64,000 nt of DNA from assembly GCA_902388495.1 (NCBI GenBank), contig CABMPP010000007.1:124001-188000 (forward strand). The letters are read 5' to 3'. The notes below the pieces were generated by a model. That model was not told the DNA's origin. It made no database searches and saw nothing but the letters and a program-made list of their open reading frames with translations. The translations under genes were made by a program, and so were the position numbers. Numbering within the stretch: the first letter of the stretch is position 1; every line of letters starts with the position of its first letter. This DNA is from an uncultured Bacteroides sp. GTDB lineage: Bacteria > Bacteroidota > Bacteroidia > Bacteroidales > Bacteroidaceae. Below, in pieces: positions 41,960 to 51,925 of the stretch.

Positions 41960-44482
41960 ATGAAAAAGCTACTTGGACTAACAGTCCTTTTTATTTTCTT
42001 TGTTCTGTGTCCGATAACGGCAAAGATAACCCTTCCTGCTATCTTCTCTGATAACATGGTTTTGCAACAGAATACACAAGTCAATGTATGGGGGAAAGCT
42101 GCACCCGGTGAAAAAATCACGGTAAAGGCTTCCTGGACGGACAAGGTGGTGACTGTCAAGGCTGGTGCAAACGGCAAGTGGACTGTAAAGCTGAAAACTC
42201 CTGCGGCGGCAAAGAATCAGTCCGTTACGGTAAACGGTGAGAATTCCATCACTATTAATAATGTATTGATTGGCGAAGTCTGGCTCTGTACGGGGCAGAG
42301 TAATATGGAGTTCCCCGTTTGCAAGCATCCCGACATGAAGTGGATGACGGGCATGGAGACTGAGGAGGAGGAAATGAAGGACGCCGATTATCCGGAGTTC
42401 CGCCTGTTCCATGTAGAGCATCAGTTGGCGCCCGATGGCGAGATGGACGACTGCCAAGGGAAATGGTTGGTATGCAATCCGAAGAACCTTTATGACTTCT
42501 CGGCAGTGGGCTTTGTGTTCGGCCGCAAACTGCATAAGGAACTGAATGTGCCCGTGGGCATGATACAATCTACTTGGGGCGGCACGCATGCCGAGTCGTG
42601 GACCAAGATGGATGTGATGAAGAACAATCCGCTGTATGCCGATGTGCTGGAAGAGTTTGCGCTGAAAAATGTGAAGCAGCAGAAGGGGTATTGCAAAGTA
42701 CCTGCCACGCTGTGGAACGGCATGATTAAGCCGATTCTGGGATATACGGTAAAAGGAAATATATGGTATCAGGGCGAATCGAATGCTATCCGGGCGGAGA
42801 AGTACCAGCAGGTATTCACCAATATGATAAACAGTTGGCGCAAGGAGTGGAAGCAGCCTGATATGCCCTTCTATTTCATGCAGATTGCTCCGCACAAGGG
42901 GCAGCCGGCTGCTATCCGTGAGGCGCAACTCAAGACGTGGCAGAGCGGGCTGAAAAATGTAGGCATGGCCGTGATTACCGATGCAGGTGATTCTACGGAT
43001 ATTCATCCGCGGAACAAGCGCGTAGCAGGTGAGCGCCTGGCGCTGTGGGCACTTGCCGGACAGTATGGGAAAAAGGTTGTCTGCTCCGGTCCGCTTTTCA
43101 AGACGATGAAGGTGGAGGGAGACAAGGCTGTGCTGAGTTTTGACTATGCCGAAGACGGTTTGATGACTCCGAACAACGAACCGGTGAAGGGCTTCCTCAT
43201 AGCCGGTGCCGACCGGCGTTTCTATCCGGCTACGGCTGTGATTCGCGGCAGCCGGTTGGAGGTATCTGCTCCGCAGGTGGAGGTGCCGGTGGCTGTCCGT
43301 TACGCATTCTGCAATTTCTTCCGTGTGAATTTATACAATAAGGCGGGGCTGCCTGCCGTTCCTTTCCGCAGTGATGCCTGGGAGCCGGGTTCGTATGCCC
43401 GCTGGTTTGCCGATTCCGAGATGAGGCGCTTTCCGCAGGCTTATCAGTTGGACCATGGCAAACGCCTGTTCTTCGGTTATGCGCAAGGCGTGGGGTGCTG
43501 TGCCATGTTGCAGGTGTGGAAAGCAACAGGAGACCATCGTTACTATGATTACGTGAAGCAGTGGGCGGACTCATTGATTAATGAGCAGGGTGAGATACAC
43601 TTGTATGACATGGCTGCCTATAATCTGGACTTCATCAACTCCGGCAAGGTGCTGTTCGACCTCTATCGCGAGACGGGCGACGAACGCTACAAAAAGGCGA
43701 TGGATGTATTGATTCGCCAGTTGAAGAACCAGCCCCGTACGTTGGAAGGCGGTTTCTGGCACAAGCTGGTTTATCAGCATCAGATGTGGCTGGACGGGCT
43801 GTATATGGCTTCGCCGTTCCTGGCACAATATGGTGCCGAGTTCAATAAGCCGGAATGGATTGACGAGGCTGTGAAGCAGTTCCGTCTCTGCCACAAGCAT
43901 ACTTATGATGCAAAAACCGGTCTCTATCATCATGCCTGGGACGAAAGCAAGAGCCAGCGTTGGGCCGATCCGGAGACGGGGCATTCTCCTAACTTCTGGG
44001 GGCGCAGTATCGGTTGGTGGTTCATGGCGCTGGTAGATGCATTGGACTTCATTCCGGAGGATCATCCGGGACGGGCCGATATGATAGGTTACATCAAAGG
44101 ATTGGCGGAGGCACTGCCGAAGTACCAGCGTGGCGGTTTGTGGTATCAGGTGATTGACCAGCCGAAGCGTAAAGGTAACTTTCCGGAAGCATCTGTAACC
44201 ACGCAGTGCATGTATGCTTATGCAAAAGCGGTGAATAAAGGGTATATTGATGCGAAGTATCGTACCGTAGCCGAGAAGGCGCTGCAAGGACTGAAAGACA
44301 AACTGCTGGTTGAGAACCAGGACGGTACTTTGACGCTGACCCGTTGCTGCCAGGTAGGCGGCTTGGGCGGGCATCCGTATCGCGATGGAAGTTTTGAGTA
44401 TTATATAGGTGAAAAGATGCGGGATAACGATGCGAAGGCAACGGGGCCGTTCATTATGGGATGCCTGGAATTAGAGAAATAG
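41960..44482 (+). CDS. Fusion of SGNH carbohydrate esterase and GH105 unsaturated uronyl hydrolase
   Basis: 840 aa, with a signal peptide. Residues about 20-470 are a sialate-O-acetylesterase-like SGNH domain: WLCTGQSNMEFPV (nucleophile Ser near 114) and DSTDIHPRNK (late His near 347). Residues about 475-840 are a GH105 domain (HMWLDGLYMASPFLA-type sequence with a candidate acid/base Asp near 611; SPNFWGRSIGWWFMALVDAL). The pair would deacetylate and then hydrolyse the unsaturated galacturonyl end left by rhamnogalacturonan lyase. First enzyme of the locus, 4 bp before the GH106 gene. Confidence 0.85.
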   Translation: MKKLLGLTVLFIFFVLCPITAKITLPAIFSDNMVLQQNTQVNVWGKAAPGEKITVKASWTDKVVTVKAGANGKWTVKLKTPAAAKNQSVTVNGENSITINNVLIGEVWLCTGQSNMEFPVCKHPDMKWMTGMETEEEEMKDADYPEFRLFHVEHQLAPDGEMDDCQGKWLVCNPKNLYDFSAVGFVFGRKLHKELNVPVGMIQSTWGGTHAESWTKMDVMKNNPLYADVLEEFALKNVKQQKGYCKVPATLWNGMIKPILGYTVKGNIWYQGESNAIRAEKYQQVFTNMINSWRKEWKQPDMPFYFMQIAPHKGQPAAIREAQLKTWQSGLKNVGMAVITDAGDSTDIHPRNKRVAGERLALWALAGQYGKKVVCSGPLFKTMKVEGDKAVLSFDYAEDGLMTPNNEPVKGFLIAGADRRFYPATAVIRGSRLEVSAPQVEVPVAVRYAFCNFFRVNLYNKAGLPAVPFRSDAWEPGSYARWFADSEMRRFPQAYQLDHGKRLFFGYAQGVGCCAMLQVWKATGDHRYYDYVKQWADSLINEQGEIHLYDMAAYNLDFINSGKVLFDLYRETGDERYKKAMDVLIRQLKNQPRTLEGGFWHKLVYQHQMWLDGLYMASPFLAQYGAEFNKPEWIDEAVKQFRLCHKHTYDAKTGLYHHAWDESKSQRWADPETGHSPNFWGRSIGWWFMALVDALDFIPEDHPGRADMIGYIKGLAEALPKYQRGGLWYQVIDQPKRKGNFPEASVTTQCMYAYAKAVNKGYIDAKYRTVAEKALQGLKDKLLVENQDGTLTLTRCCQVGGLGGHPYRDGSFEYYIGEKMRDNDAKATGPFIMGCLELEK

Positions 44483-44486
44483 TATT

Positions 44487-47339
44487 ATGAAGAAAGTATT
44501 AAGTCTTATTTTGGTATTCTTTGCTGTCGGTTCCTTGTCAGCGCAAACCACTGCCTGGCCCGAAGTCACGACCGAAGCTAAGCCTGCCGCCCGCTGGTGG
44601 TGGATGGGAAGTGCGGTAGATAAGGAAAACCTTACCCGTAATCTGGAAGCGTATGCCGCAGCAGGCATGGGAACCATGGAAATCACCCCTATCTATGGGG
44701 TGCAGGGAAATGATGCCAACGAAATCCCGTTCCTTTCTCCCCGGTGGATGCAGATGCTGCAACATACGGAAAGCGAAGCAGCCCGCCTGGGCATGCAGAT
44801 AGATATGAATACCGGTACGGGCTGGCCCTTTGGAGGTCCTGAGGTAGCCATAGAAGATGCCGCCTGCAAGCTGTTTGTAACGGAATATCGGCTGCAAGCC
44901 GGAGAGCGTCTTGCTGAAAAGATAGAAGTTTCCGACGCCAGGCAGCAGCCTTATGCCAGATTAGAACGCTTGATGGCTTTCTCCGACGCTGGGAAGTGCA
45001 TCAACCTTACCGATAAAGTCAAAGAGGGAATGCTCGACTGGAAAGCTCCGAAGGGAGACTGGCGCCTGATAGCTGCCTTCTGTGGCAAGACCTTGCAGAA
45101 AGTGAAACGTGCCGCTCCCGGTGGCGAAGGTTATGTGATGAACCACTTCTCAGCCCGTGCTGTGAAGAATTACCTCGACCGCTTTGACCGGGCCTTTGCC
45201 GGGACGGCTTCTGGGGATGGTGCCTCTGCCGCCTATCCTCATAATTTTTTCAACGACTCCTACGAGGTCTACGGCGCCGACTGGACAGAAGGACTTTTCG
45301 ATGAATTCTCTGCCCGCCGCGGCTATAAGCTCGAAGAACAACTGCCGGAATTCCTTGCCAAAGGCGAACGGACCGACGCTGCCCGCCGAATCATTTCCGA
45401 CTACCGTGAAACCCTCGGCGAACTGCTGCAAGAAAACTTCACCCGGCAGTGGACGGACTGGGCGCATCAGCACGGCTCCAAGACCCGCAACCAGGCGCAT
45501 GGCTCCCCCGGAAACCTGATAGACCTTTACGCCACGGTAGATGTCCCGGAATGTGAAGGCTTCGGCCTGTCAGACTTCGGCATCCGCGGTTTGCGCCGTG
45601 ACTCCCTGACGCGCCCCAACGACTCCGACCTCTCCATGCTGAAATACGCCTCTTCGGCTGCACATATTGCCGGAAAGCCCTATACCTCTTCGGAGACATT
45701 CACCTGGCTGACGGAGCACTTCCGCACTTCCTTGTCGCAGTGCAAACCCGATATAGACCTGATGTTCGTTTCCGGCGTCAATCATACCTACTTCCATGGT
45801 ACCACGTATTCGCCTGCCGAAGCTGCCTGGCCGGGATGGAAGTTCTACGCTACGGTGGATATGAGCCCGACGAACAGTATCTGGCGGGATGCGCCGGCAT
45901 TTTTCCAATACATCGCCCGCTGTCAGAGTTTCTTGCAGATGGGGCAACCGGATAACGATTTTCTGGTCTATCTGCCGGTTTATGACTTATGGCAGGAGCA
46001 GGACGGACGCTTGCTGATGTTCGATATCCATAAGATGGCGCAGCGTGCTCCCCGTTTTATCGAGGCTGTGCACCGCATCAACGATGCGGGCTACGATATG
46101 GACTATATCTCCGATAACTTTATCCGCAGCGCCGCGTGCCGCGACGGCAGGATTGTGACTTCCGGTGGAGCAGCTTACAAGGCGCTTGTCATTCCCGGTG
46201 TCCGGCTGATGCCTGCGGATGTGCTGAAGAAGCTTTTGAGTCTTGCACGTGAAGGGGCGACTATCGTCTTCTTGGACCGATATCCCGAAGACGTGCCGGG
46301 CTTTGCGAAGGTAGAGAAGCAGCGCAAAGCATTTGGCAAGACAATGGAGAAAATAAAGAAAGCCCAAGAGAAAGGCTGGAAGATACTCTTCGGTACGGAC
46401 TATCGGCGGACGCTGGCTCAGACTGCCGCCGTGCCCGAAGCTGCGAAGACCACCTACAAACTGAGTTGCATTCGCCGTGCCCATGCTGACGGTTATCATT
46501 ACTTTATCTCTGCCCAGACGGAATGGGATACGGAAGCGTGGATACCACTGGCTGTGCCGGCACGTTCGGTCTTGATTTATAATCCGATGGACGGCACGTC
46601 GGGGAAAGCCCGCATCCGCCAGCGGAACGGAAAGACGGAGGTGCTATTGCAGTTGGCATCCGGCCAGTCCGTTCTGCTCAAGACTTTTACGGAGGCGGAT
46701 GTACAGGCCGGGGAGTGGAAATATTACACGCCTCTGTCCGAGGAATATGCCCGCCACTATGCGAAGGGACCGTACTGCTCTGTGCGACGTTCTCGCGCAC
46801 CCTATGCGAAGCTCTCGCGTACCCTGTGCGATCTGTCTGCTCAAAACTGGTCTTTCCGTTTCCTGCAGAGTGCTCCTGCTGTGGGCAGTGTTCCCGATTC
46901 TGTCTCTTTGGGCTCTTGGACGGATTTGCCCTTTGATGGTGCGGGGACGACGATGGGCACTGCCTGCTACACAACGTCTTTCTACGTTGATGACCCTGCT
47001 TCGGTCGATGACTGGCTGCTCTCCCTGGGCGATGTCCGCGAGAGTGCCCGTGTCCGCATCAATGGGCAGGAGGTGGCTACGCTTTGGGCTGTTCCGTACC
47101 GTTGCCTGATTGGGCAGTATCTGCATCCGGGGCAGAATACGCTGGAAGTGGAAGTAACCAATCTCCCTGCCAACCGCATTGCGGATATGGACCGCAGGGG
47201 AGTGAACTGGCGTATCTTTAAGGATATCAATATGGCGTCGTTGGGCTATAAGAAGGGTACTTATGCCGGTTGGGCGCCTATGCCCAGCGGACTGTTGGGA
47301 CCGGTGCTCGTTGTGCCGATGAAGGCAATACATGAATAA
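44487..47339 (+). CDS. GH106 alpha-L-rhamnosidase
   Basis: 950 aa with signal MKKVLSLILVFFAVGSLSAQ. The N-terminal region AARWWWMGSAVDKENLTRNLEAYAAAGMGTMEITPIYGVQG and GMQIDMNTGTGWPFGGPEV are the GH106 hallmarks; the C-terminus carries a galactose-binding-like domain (VRINGQEVATLWAVPY). Removes terminal rhamnose from rhamnogalacturonan oligosaccharides in the periplasm. It starts 4 bp after the esterase-GH105 gene. Confidence 0.85.
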   Translation: MKKVLSLILVFFAVGSLSAQTTAWPEVTTEAKPAARWWWMGSAVDKENLTRNLEAYAAAGMGTMEITPIYGVQGNDANEIPFLSPRWMQMLQHTESEAARLGMQIDMNTGTGWPFGGPEVAIEDAACKLFVTEYRLQAGERLAEKIEVSDARQQPYARLERLMAFSDAGKCINLTDKVKEGMLDWKAPKGDWRLIAAFCGKTLQKVKRAAPGGEGYVMNHFSARAVKNYLDRFDRAFAGTASGDGASAAYPHNFFNDSYEVYGADWTEGLFDEFSARRGYKLEEQLPEFLAKGERTDAARRIISDYRETLGELLQENFTRQWTDWAHQHGSKTRNQAHGSPGNLIDLYATVDVPECEGFGLSDFGIRGLRRDSLTRPNDSDLSMLKYASSAAHIAGKPYTSSETFTWLTEHFRTSLSQCKPDIDLMFVSGVNHTYFHGTTYSPAEAAWPGWKFYATVDMSPTNSIWRDAPAFFQYIARCQSFLQMGQPDNDFLVYLPVYDLWQEQDGRLLMFDIHKMAQRAPRFIEAVHRINDAGYDMDYISDNFIRSAACRDGRIVTSGGAAYKALVIPGVRLMPADVLKKLLSLAREGATIVFLDRYPEDVPGFAKVEKQRKAFGKTMEKIKKAQEKGWKILFGTDYRRTLAQTAAVPEAAKTTYKLSCIRRAHADGYHYFISAQTEWDTEAWIPLAVPARSVLIYNPMDGTSGKARIRQRNGKTEVLLQLASGQSVLLKTFTEADVQAGEWKYYTPLSEEYARHYAKGPYCSVRRSRAPYAKLSRTLCDLSAQNWSFRFLQSAPAVGSVPDSVSLGSWTDLPFDGAGTTMGTACYTTSFYVDDPASVDDWLLSLGDVRESARVRINGQEVATLWAVPYRCLIGQYLHPGQNTLEVEVTNLPANRIADMDRRGVNWRIFKDINMASLGYKKGTYAGWAPMPSGLLGPVLVVPMKAIHE

Positions 47340-47410
47340 TTAATACGAATCAGGAGTTAAATGATAATTTAGCAACGGAGCCGCTAAAATTTAGCACAGC
47401 GAAGTATCAG

Positions 47411-47643
47411 CGTAGCAAGCCTGAAAGGCTTTCATCTATCAGCCCAGGGCAACGCCCTGGGGTTAAGAAAGCCCCCCTCGCCTTACGCCCTGAAAGGGCA
47501 TAAGATATAACACACGGGCTTTTGCCCTTTCAGGGCGCAGAGATAGAGCAGATTATTACCCAGGGCGTTGCCCTGGGCTGATAGATGAAAGCCCTTCAGG
47601 CTTTGCCGGACTGATAAATGAAAGGCTTTCAGGCTTGCTGCGC
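47411..47643. repeat. Nested inverted-repeat REP/MITE-like element
   Basis: Three nested levels. Outer arms 47411-47443 and 47611-47643; middle 44-bp arms 47418-47461 and 47559-47602 (one mismatch; each contains the palindrome CCCAGGGC...GCCCTGGG); inner perfect 15-bp arms 47486-47500 and 47523-47537. No ORF. It sits between GH106 and PL11 in the polysaccharide locus. The remainder of 47340-47746 is AT-rich leader. Confidence 0.85.
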
Positions 47644-47746
47644 AAGTAATCCGAATGGAAACCTTGCTCCAGCGCTACGCTGGTAAATTTCCATTTATCT
47701 AAATTGTTATTAACGATCGATTCCCATAACCAATAAATAAAGTATC

Positions 47747-49579
47747 ATGAAGAAACATTTCTACGCATGGGCAGCGCTTTGCTGTGTAGTCTGCGCCTTG
47801 CATGCTCAAGACCCGCGTGAGCGGCATTACTTTTACGAAATACTCGATCCGAAACATGAACCGAAACCACTGGTCGAAGGCTTTGCGCAGGAACGGATCG
47901 TGGAGAACCTGAACCGCGCGCTGACTGCGGCCCCAGTACAAGACGGCAAATCGGTTTATCTTAGCTGGCGCCTGCTGGCATCGGATGCACCGGCTACATC
48001 TTTCCATGTGTACCGCGAGGCGGACGGTAAAGTGCGCCGCCTCACCCGGAAAGCCATTTCACAGACTTGCGATTTTGTAGATACCACCCCTTGCGAGCGT
48101 GCCTCCTATTGGGTGGAAGCCGTGGCGAAAGGGCAGAAACCCGTAGCTTCGGATAAAAAGGAAGTGGTGCTTGCCGATCTGAAACCCTATTCCTCCATCC
48201 GCCTGAAGGACGATGCCAAAGCCGGAAAAATAGCCCTTGCCGATTTGAATGGCGACGGTACTTACGATTATATCATCCGCACTCCCGAAACCAACGTAGA
48301 CCCCGGAATGCCGGGCGACACCACCGGGAAAAACTATAAAATTTCTGCCTACCTGAGCGACGGTACTTACCTGTGGACTTACGACATGGGACCGGGCATC
48401 GAACCGGGCATCTGGTACTCTCCGTTCATCGTCTACGACTTCAACGGTGACGGCAAGGCAGAAGTGGCGATAAAAACTGCCGGCAACGACTATGTGAAGA
48501 ATGAAAAAGGTCGTGTCTGTGGTGGTAGCGAATACCTTTCCGTACTTGATGGCATGACCGGAAAAGAAATAGATCGCGTAGACTGGCCCGAACGCAACGA
48601 CCGTTACGGAAATCTGATACGTCAGAACCGTAATCAGATGGGAGTGGCCTATCTGGATGGTAAAACACCGTTTATACTGGCTGCACGTGGCACTTATAAA
48701 CTGATGGTAGTAGACGCCTGGATGTTGAAAGACGGAAAACTGCAACGTGCCTGGCGCTGGGATGGTGACGAGGAAAACCCGATTGTGCGCAGCATGGGCG
48801 CCCATAGCATGGTTACTGCAGATGTGGACGGCGACGGACGGGATGAAATCTTGCTGGGTTCGTGCATGCTCGATGATAACGGTACGTTGCTGTGGTCGTC
48901 CGGATTGGGACATAGTGACAAGGCATATCTCTGCAAGTTGCATCCGGATATGGCAGGAATGCAGGTATTCATGGTCAGCGAGCCTAAAAAAGAGGACGGG
49001 CGCGGTGTTTCCGTTGTAGATGCTGCCACGGGAAAACTGATTTGGGGCATCGGACAGACCACTTATCACGTGGGCGACGGTATGGTAACGGACTTTGATC
49101 CTACCCATCCCGGCCTGGAATGCTTTGCCAGCGAAGACCGCAAAGGAGGCAGTACCGATAAGTATCTGCTGACTGCCGACGGGAAGAAGCTGAACACGAC
49201 CAGCGAAGAAGTGCCCGGTTGCCGCAACTGGATCTGGTGGGATGCCGACTTGCTGCGCGAGACTTTTAAAGGAGATGATAACCGTTGGGGCGCAAACTCC
49301 TCTTCCGGCGGACGCAAGCAGAGTATCTGGAAGTGGAAAGGCGAAGTGCTGACCGAAGGCATCGAAGGAGATATCCTGATGATGGTGGATATGGAAGGAG
49401 ATTGGCGGGAGGAACTGATTACTGCCCTGCCCGGAGAGTTACGCATCTATCGCACCAATATTCCTGCAAGCGACCGCCGCGTCACGCTGATGCAGGATGC
49501 CTTGTATCGCAGCTATGTGGCGCATCGCAGCATGGGATATCCGCAAGCGCCCGTACCATCTTATTATTTAGGAGAATAA
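47747..49579 (+). CDS. PL11 rhamnogalacturonan lyase
   Basis: 610 aa, with signal peptide ending ALHAQ. Sequence shows the eight-bladed propeller of PL11 with calcium-binding repeats: ALADLNGDGTYDYIIRTPETN, VYDFNGDGKAEVAIKTAGND, ADVDGDGRDEILLGS, GMVTDFDPTHPGLECFASED. It cleaves the rhamnose-galacturonate backbone of RG-I by beta-elimination, producing the unsaturated ends taken by the GH105 domain. No lipoprotein Cys is visible, so it is probably periplasmic. Confidence 0.9.
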   Translation: MKKHFYAWAALCCVVCALHAQDPRERHYFYEILDPKHEPKPLVEGFAQERIVENLNRALTAAPVQDGKSVYLSWRLLASDAPATSFHVYREADGKVRRLTRKAISQTCDFVDTTPCERASYWVEAVAKGQKPVASDKKEVVLADLKPYSSIRLKDDAKAGKIALADLNGDGTYDYIIRTPETNVDPGMPGDTTGKNYKISAYLSDGTYLWTYDMGPGIEPGIWYSPFIVYDFNGDGKAEVAIKTAGNDYVKNEKGRVCGGSEYLSVLDGMTGKEIDRVDWPERNDRYGNLIRQNRNQMGVAYLDGKTPFILAARGTYKLMVVDAWMLKDGKLQRAWRWDGDEENPIVRSMGAHSMVTADVDGDGRDEILLGSCMLDDNGTLLWSSGLGHSDKAYLCKLHPDMAGMQVFMVSEPKKEDGRGVSVVDAATGKLIWGIGQTTYHVGDGMVTDFDPTHPGLECFASEDRKGGSTDKYLLTADGKKLNTTSEEVPGCRNWIWWDADLLRETFKGDDNRWGANSSSGGRKQSIWKWKGEVLTEGIEGDILMMVDMEGDWREELITALPGELRIYRTNIPASDRRVTLMQDALYRSYVAHRSMGYPQAPVPSYYLGE

Positions 49580-49597
49580 TCAAAACTATAATTAAAA

Positions 49598-51124
49598 ATG
49601 ACGAAACAATTGTATCTGATTGCAGCCATTTGTGTGTGGGCGCTTAGCGCTTGCCAACCTCAAGAGACAACGTATAAGTACGAAGAACTGTACCGCAACC
49701 TGCCTTTTGACATGCCGCGGGTAGAGGCTCCGCGGTTTCCGGACCGTACTGTGAATCTGAAAGACTTCGGTGCCGTAGGCAATGGTGAAGAACTTTGTAC
49801 CGAGGCCTTTGCCAAAGCTATCCATTCCCTCTCCGAGCAAGGTGGCGGACATTTGATAGTACCTGCCGGAGTTTGGTTTACCGGCCCTATCGTATTGAAG
49901 AGTAATATAGACCTGCACTTGGAGAAGGGTTCCATTATCCTTTTCTCTCCGGATGTAGACCTTTATCCACTGGTAGAAACCGTGTTTGAAGGCTTGGACA
50001 CCCGCCGTTGCCAGTCACCCATCTCCGGCCGCAACTTGGAGAATGTAGCCATCACCGGTGAAGGAGCCATCGATGGAAACGGTCATTACTGGCGTCCGCT
50101 GAAACGCGAGAAGGTGACGGAAGGTGTATGGAAACAGACGATTGCCCGTGGCGGTGTGTATAAACGTCCTACCTATTGGTTTCCTTATCCCGAAACGCTG
50201 AAGGGCGATACCATCAGCAATATGAATGTGCCCCAGACGCTGCAAACAGAAGAGGAATGGCAGAGCGTCCGCCATTTCCTTCGCCCGGTTATGGTGAGCC
50301 TGATAGAATGCAAGAACGTCTGGTTGCAGGGAGTTATTTTCCAGAACTCCCCGGCATGGAACCTGCATCCGCTGATGTGCGAGAATGTTCTGGTTGAAGA
50401 AGTGCAGGTGCGTAATCCGAGCTATGCGCAGAATGGTGACGGGCTGGACCTGGAATCTTGTAAGAATGCCCTTATCGTAAATTCTACTTTCGACGTGGGC
50501 GATGACGGTATCTGCCTGAAGAGCGGTAAGGATGAAGACGGACGTCGCCGTGCACGCGTCTGCGAGAATGTGGTGGTAGACGGCTGTACGGTCTTCAAAG
50601 GTCATGGCGGTTTTGTGGTGGGTAGCGAGATGAGTGGCGGAGTGCGCAATGTATCCGTCAGCAACTGCCAGTTCCTGGGTACGGATGTAGGCTTGCGCTT
50701 CAAGAGTAAGCGTGGACGCGGCGGCATTGTAGAGAATATATGGGTAACCAATGTCTCCATGATGGATATTCCTACCGAACCGATTACTTTCAATCTCTAC
50801 TATGGCGGAAAATCTGCTGTAGAAGTCTTGGAAAGCGGAGAAACCGTTCCTGCGAAGGTAGAGCCGCTGCCGGTGGACGAAACAACTCCCTGTTTCCGTA
50901 ATATCCACGTGAAGAACCTGATTTGTGCCGGTGCTCGCCGCGCCTTGTTCTTCAATGGTATTCCCGAAATGCCTATCGACGGTATTGTGTTGGAGGATAT
51001 AGATATCACCTCCCGGCTGGGAGCTGAATTTATATACAGTAAGAATATCAGCATGAAGAATGTGAATATCCGCAATACGGAGGGGGAAAAGGTGATTACC
51101 CGCTTCTGTGAAGGAGTGGAATAA
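49598..51124 (+). CDS. GH28 polygalacturonase-family hydrolase (lipoprotein)
   Basis: 508 aa, lipoprotein signal (VWALSAC; Cys near 19). Right-handed beta-helix with the GH28 catalytic Asp in NGDGLDLESCKN and VGDDGICLKSGKDEDG and His in VFKGHGGFVVGSEMSGGVRN. In RG-I loci, this family removes galacturonic acid from rhamnogalacturonan oligosaccharides. 18 bp after PL11, so co-transcribed. Confidence 0.9.
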   Translation: MTKQLYLIAAICVWALSACQPQETTYKYEELYRNLPFDMPRVEAPRFPDRTVNLKDFGAVGNGEELCTEAFAKAIHSLSEQGGGHLIVPAGVWFTGPIVLKSNIDLHLEKGSIILFSPDVDLYPLVETVFEGLDTRRCQSPISGRNLENVAITGEGAIDGNGHYWRPLKREKVTEGVWKQTIARGGVYKRPTYWFPYPETLKGDTISNMNVPQTLQTEEEWQSVRHFLRPVMVSLIECKNVWLQGVIFQNSPAWNLHPLMCENVLVEEVQVRNPSYAQNGDGLDLESCKNALIVNSTFDVGDDGICLKSGKDEDGRRRARVCENVVVDGCTVFKGHGGFVVGSEMSGGVRNVSVSNCQFLGTDVGLRFKSKRGRGGIVENIWVTNVSMMDIPTEPITFNLYYGGKSAVEVLESGETVPAKVEPLPVDETTPCFRNIHVKNLICAGARRALFFNGIPEMPIDGIVLEDIDITSRLGAEFIYSKNISMKNVNIRNTEGEKVITRFCEGVE

Positions 51125-51136
51125 ATCTTCTCTATT

Positions 51137-51170
51137 TTGACTACCCTATATCTTTTAAATTTTGTCTTAT
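51137..51170 (+). promoter_or_regulatory. ECF-type promoter motif upstream of the sigma gene
   Basis: TTGACTACCCT (51137) and GTCTTAT (51164), 27 bp start to start, exactly as at 51873-51906. Both copies also share ACTTGA(A/T)AT and ATGC further on. This suggests autoregulation by the ECF sigma encoded next. Confidence 0.65.
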
Positions 51171-51257
51171 AACTAATATACTTGAAATCTATGCGCATAT
51201 TATGAAAAAGAATATTTAATTCTTCTACTTTTGGGGAATTTATCTTTTGTAGCTCAA

Positions 51258-51857
51258 ATGACTATGGAGAAACACATTATTGAAAAACTGAAGCAGGGCG
51301 ACGAAAAGGCATTCAAATACATATATGATTGCCATTACGTTTTGCTCTGCCGTTTTGCGTATCAATTGTTGGATGACTCTTCTTTGTCCGAAGAAGTTGT
51401 AGACGATGCTATCTTTTATTTGTGGGAGCATCGTGCCGATATCGAGATAACTTATTCCATCCGTGCCTATCTGATGCGTGCAGTGCGCAACCGCTGCCTG
51501 AATGAACTGAATTCGCTGGCTCGTCGAAAAGAACTTCGCTTTTCTTCTTTCATGCTTCCGGAGAATATGGAGTTTCTGGATACTGTCTTTATCGATGATA
51601 ATCATCCGTTGGGCACATTGCTGGAACAGGAGCTGGAAGGGAAACTATCTCAATGCATAGAGGAACTTCCGAAGGAATGTCGTGCTGTTTTCAAGAAAAG
51701 CCGCTTTGAACAAAAAAAGTATGAAGAAATTGCCGCTGACCTGAATATCTCTGTAAATACGGTTAAGTATCATATTAAGAATGCTTTGGCATCCATTCAA
51801 CTGCACATGGGGGATTATTTGAAGCTGCTGGTTCTCTATATATTTATGGAGAATTGA
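51258..51857 (+). CDS. ECF RNA polymerase sigma-70 factor (polysaccharide-locus type)
   Basis: 199 aa from ATG 51258 (a second ATG is at 51264). Region 2 is YDCHYVLLCRFAYQLLDDSSLSEEVVDDAIFYLWEHR; region 4 is KYEEIAADLNISVNTVKYHIKNALASIQ. With the following FecR and SusC carrying an STN domain it forms the trans-envelope cascade by which glycan binding at SusC frees the sigma. An upstream TTG would lengthen it by 9 residues but overlaps promoter-like sequence. Confidence 0.9.
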   Translation: MTMEKHIIEKLKQGDEKAFKYIYDCHYVLLCRFAYQLLDDSSLSEEVVDDAIFYLWEHRADIEITYSIRAYLMRAVRNRCLNELNSLARRKELRFSSFMLPENMEFLDTVFIDDNHPLGTLLEQELEGKLSQCIEELPKECRAVFKKSRFEQKKYEEIAADLNISVNTVKYHIKNALASIQLHMGDYLKLLVLYIFMEN

Positions 51858-51872
51858 AAAAAACTTCAATCG

Positions 51873-51906
51873 TTGACTACCCTGGATTTCCTTTTTTTTG
51901 TCTTAT
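51873..51906 (+). promoter_or_regulatory. ECF-type promoter before the anti-sigma gene
   Basis: TTGACTACCCT (51873) and GTCTTAT (51900) with the same spacing as the copy before the sigma gene; 20 bp before the FecR start. Confidence 0.7.
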
Positions 51907-51925
51907 TCATAAACGCACTTGATAT

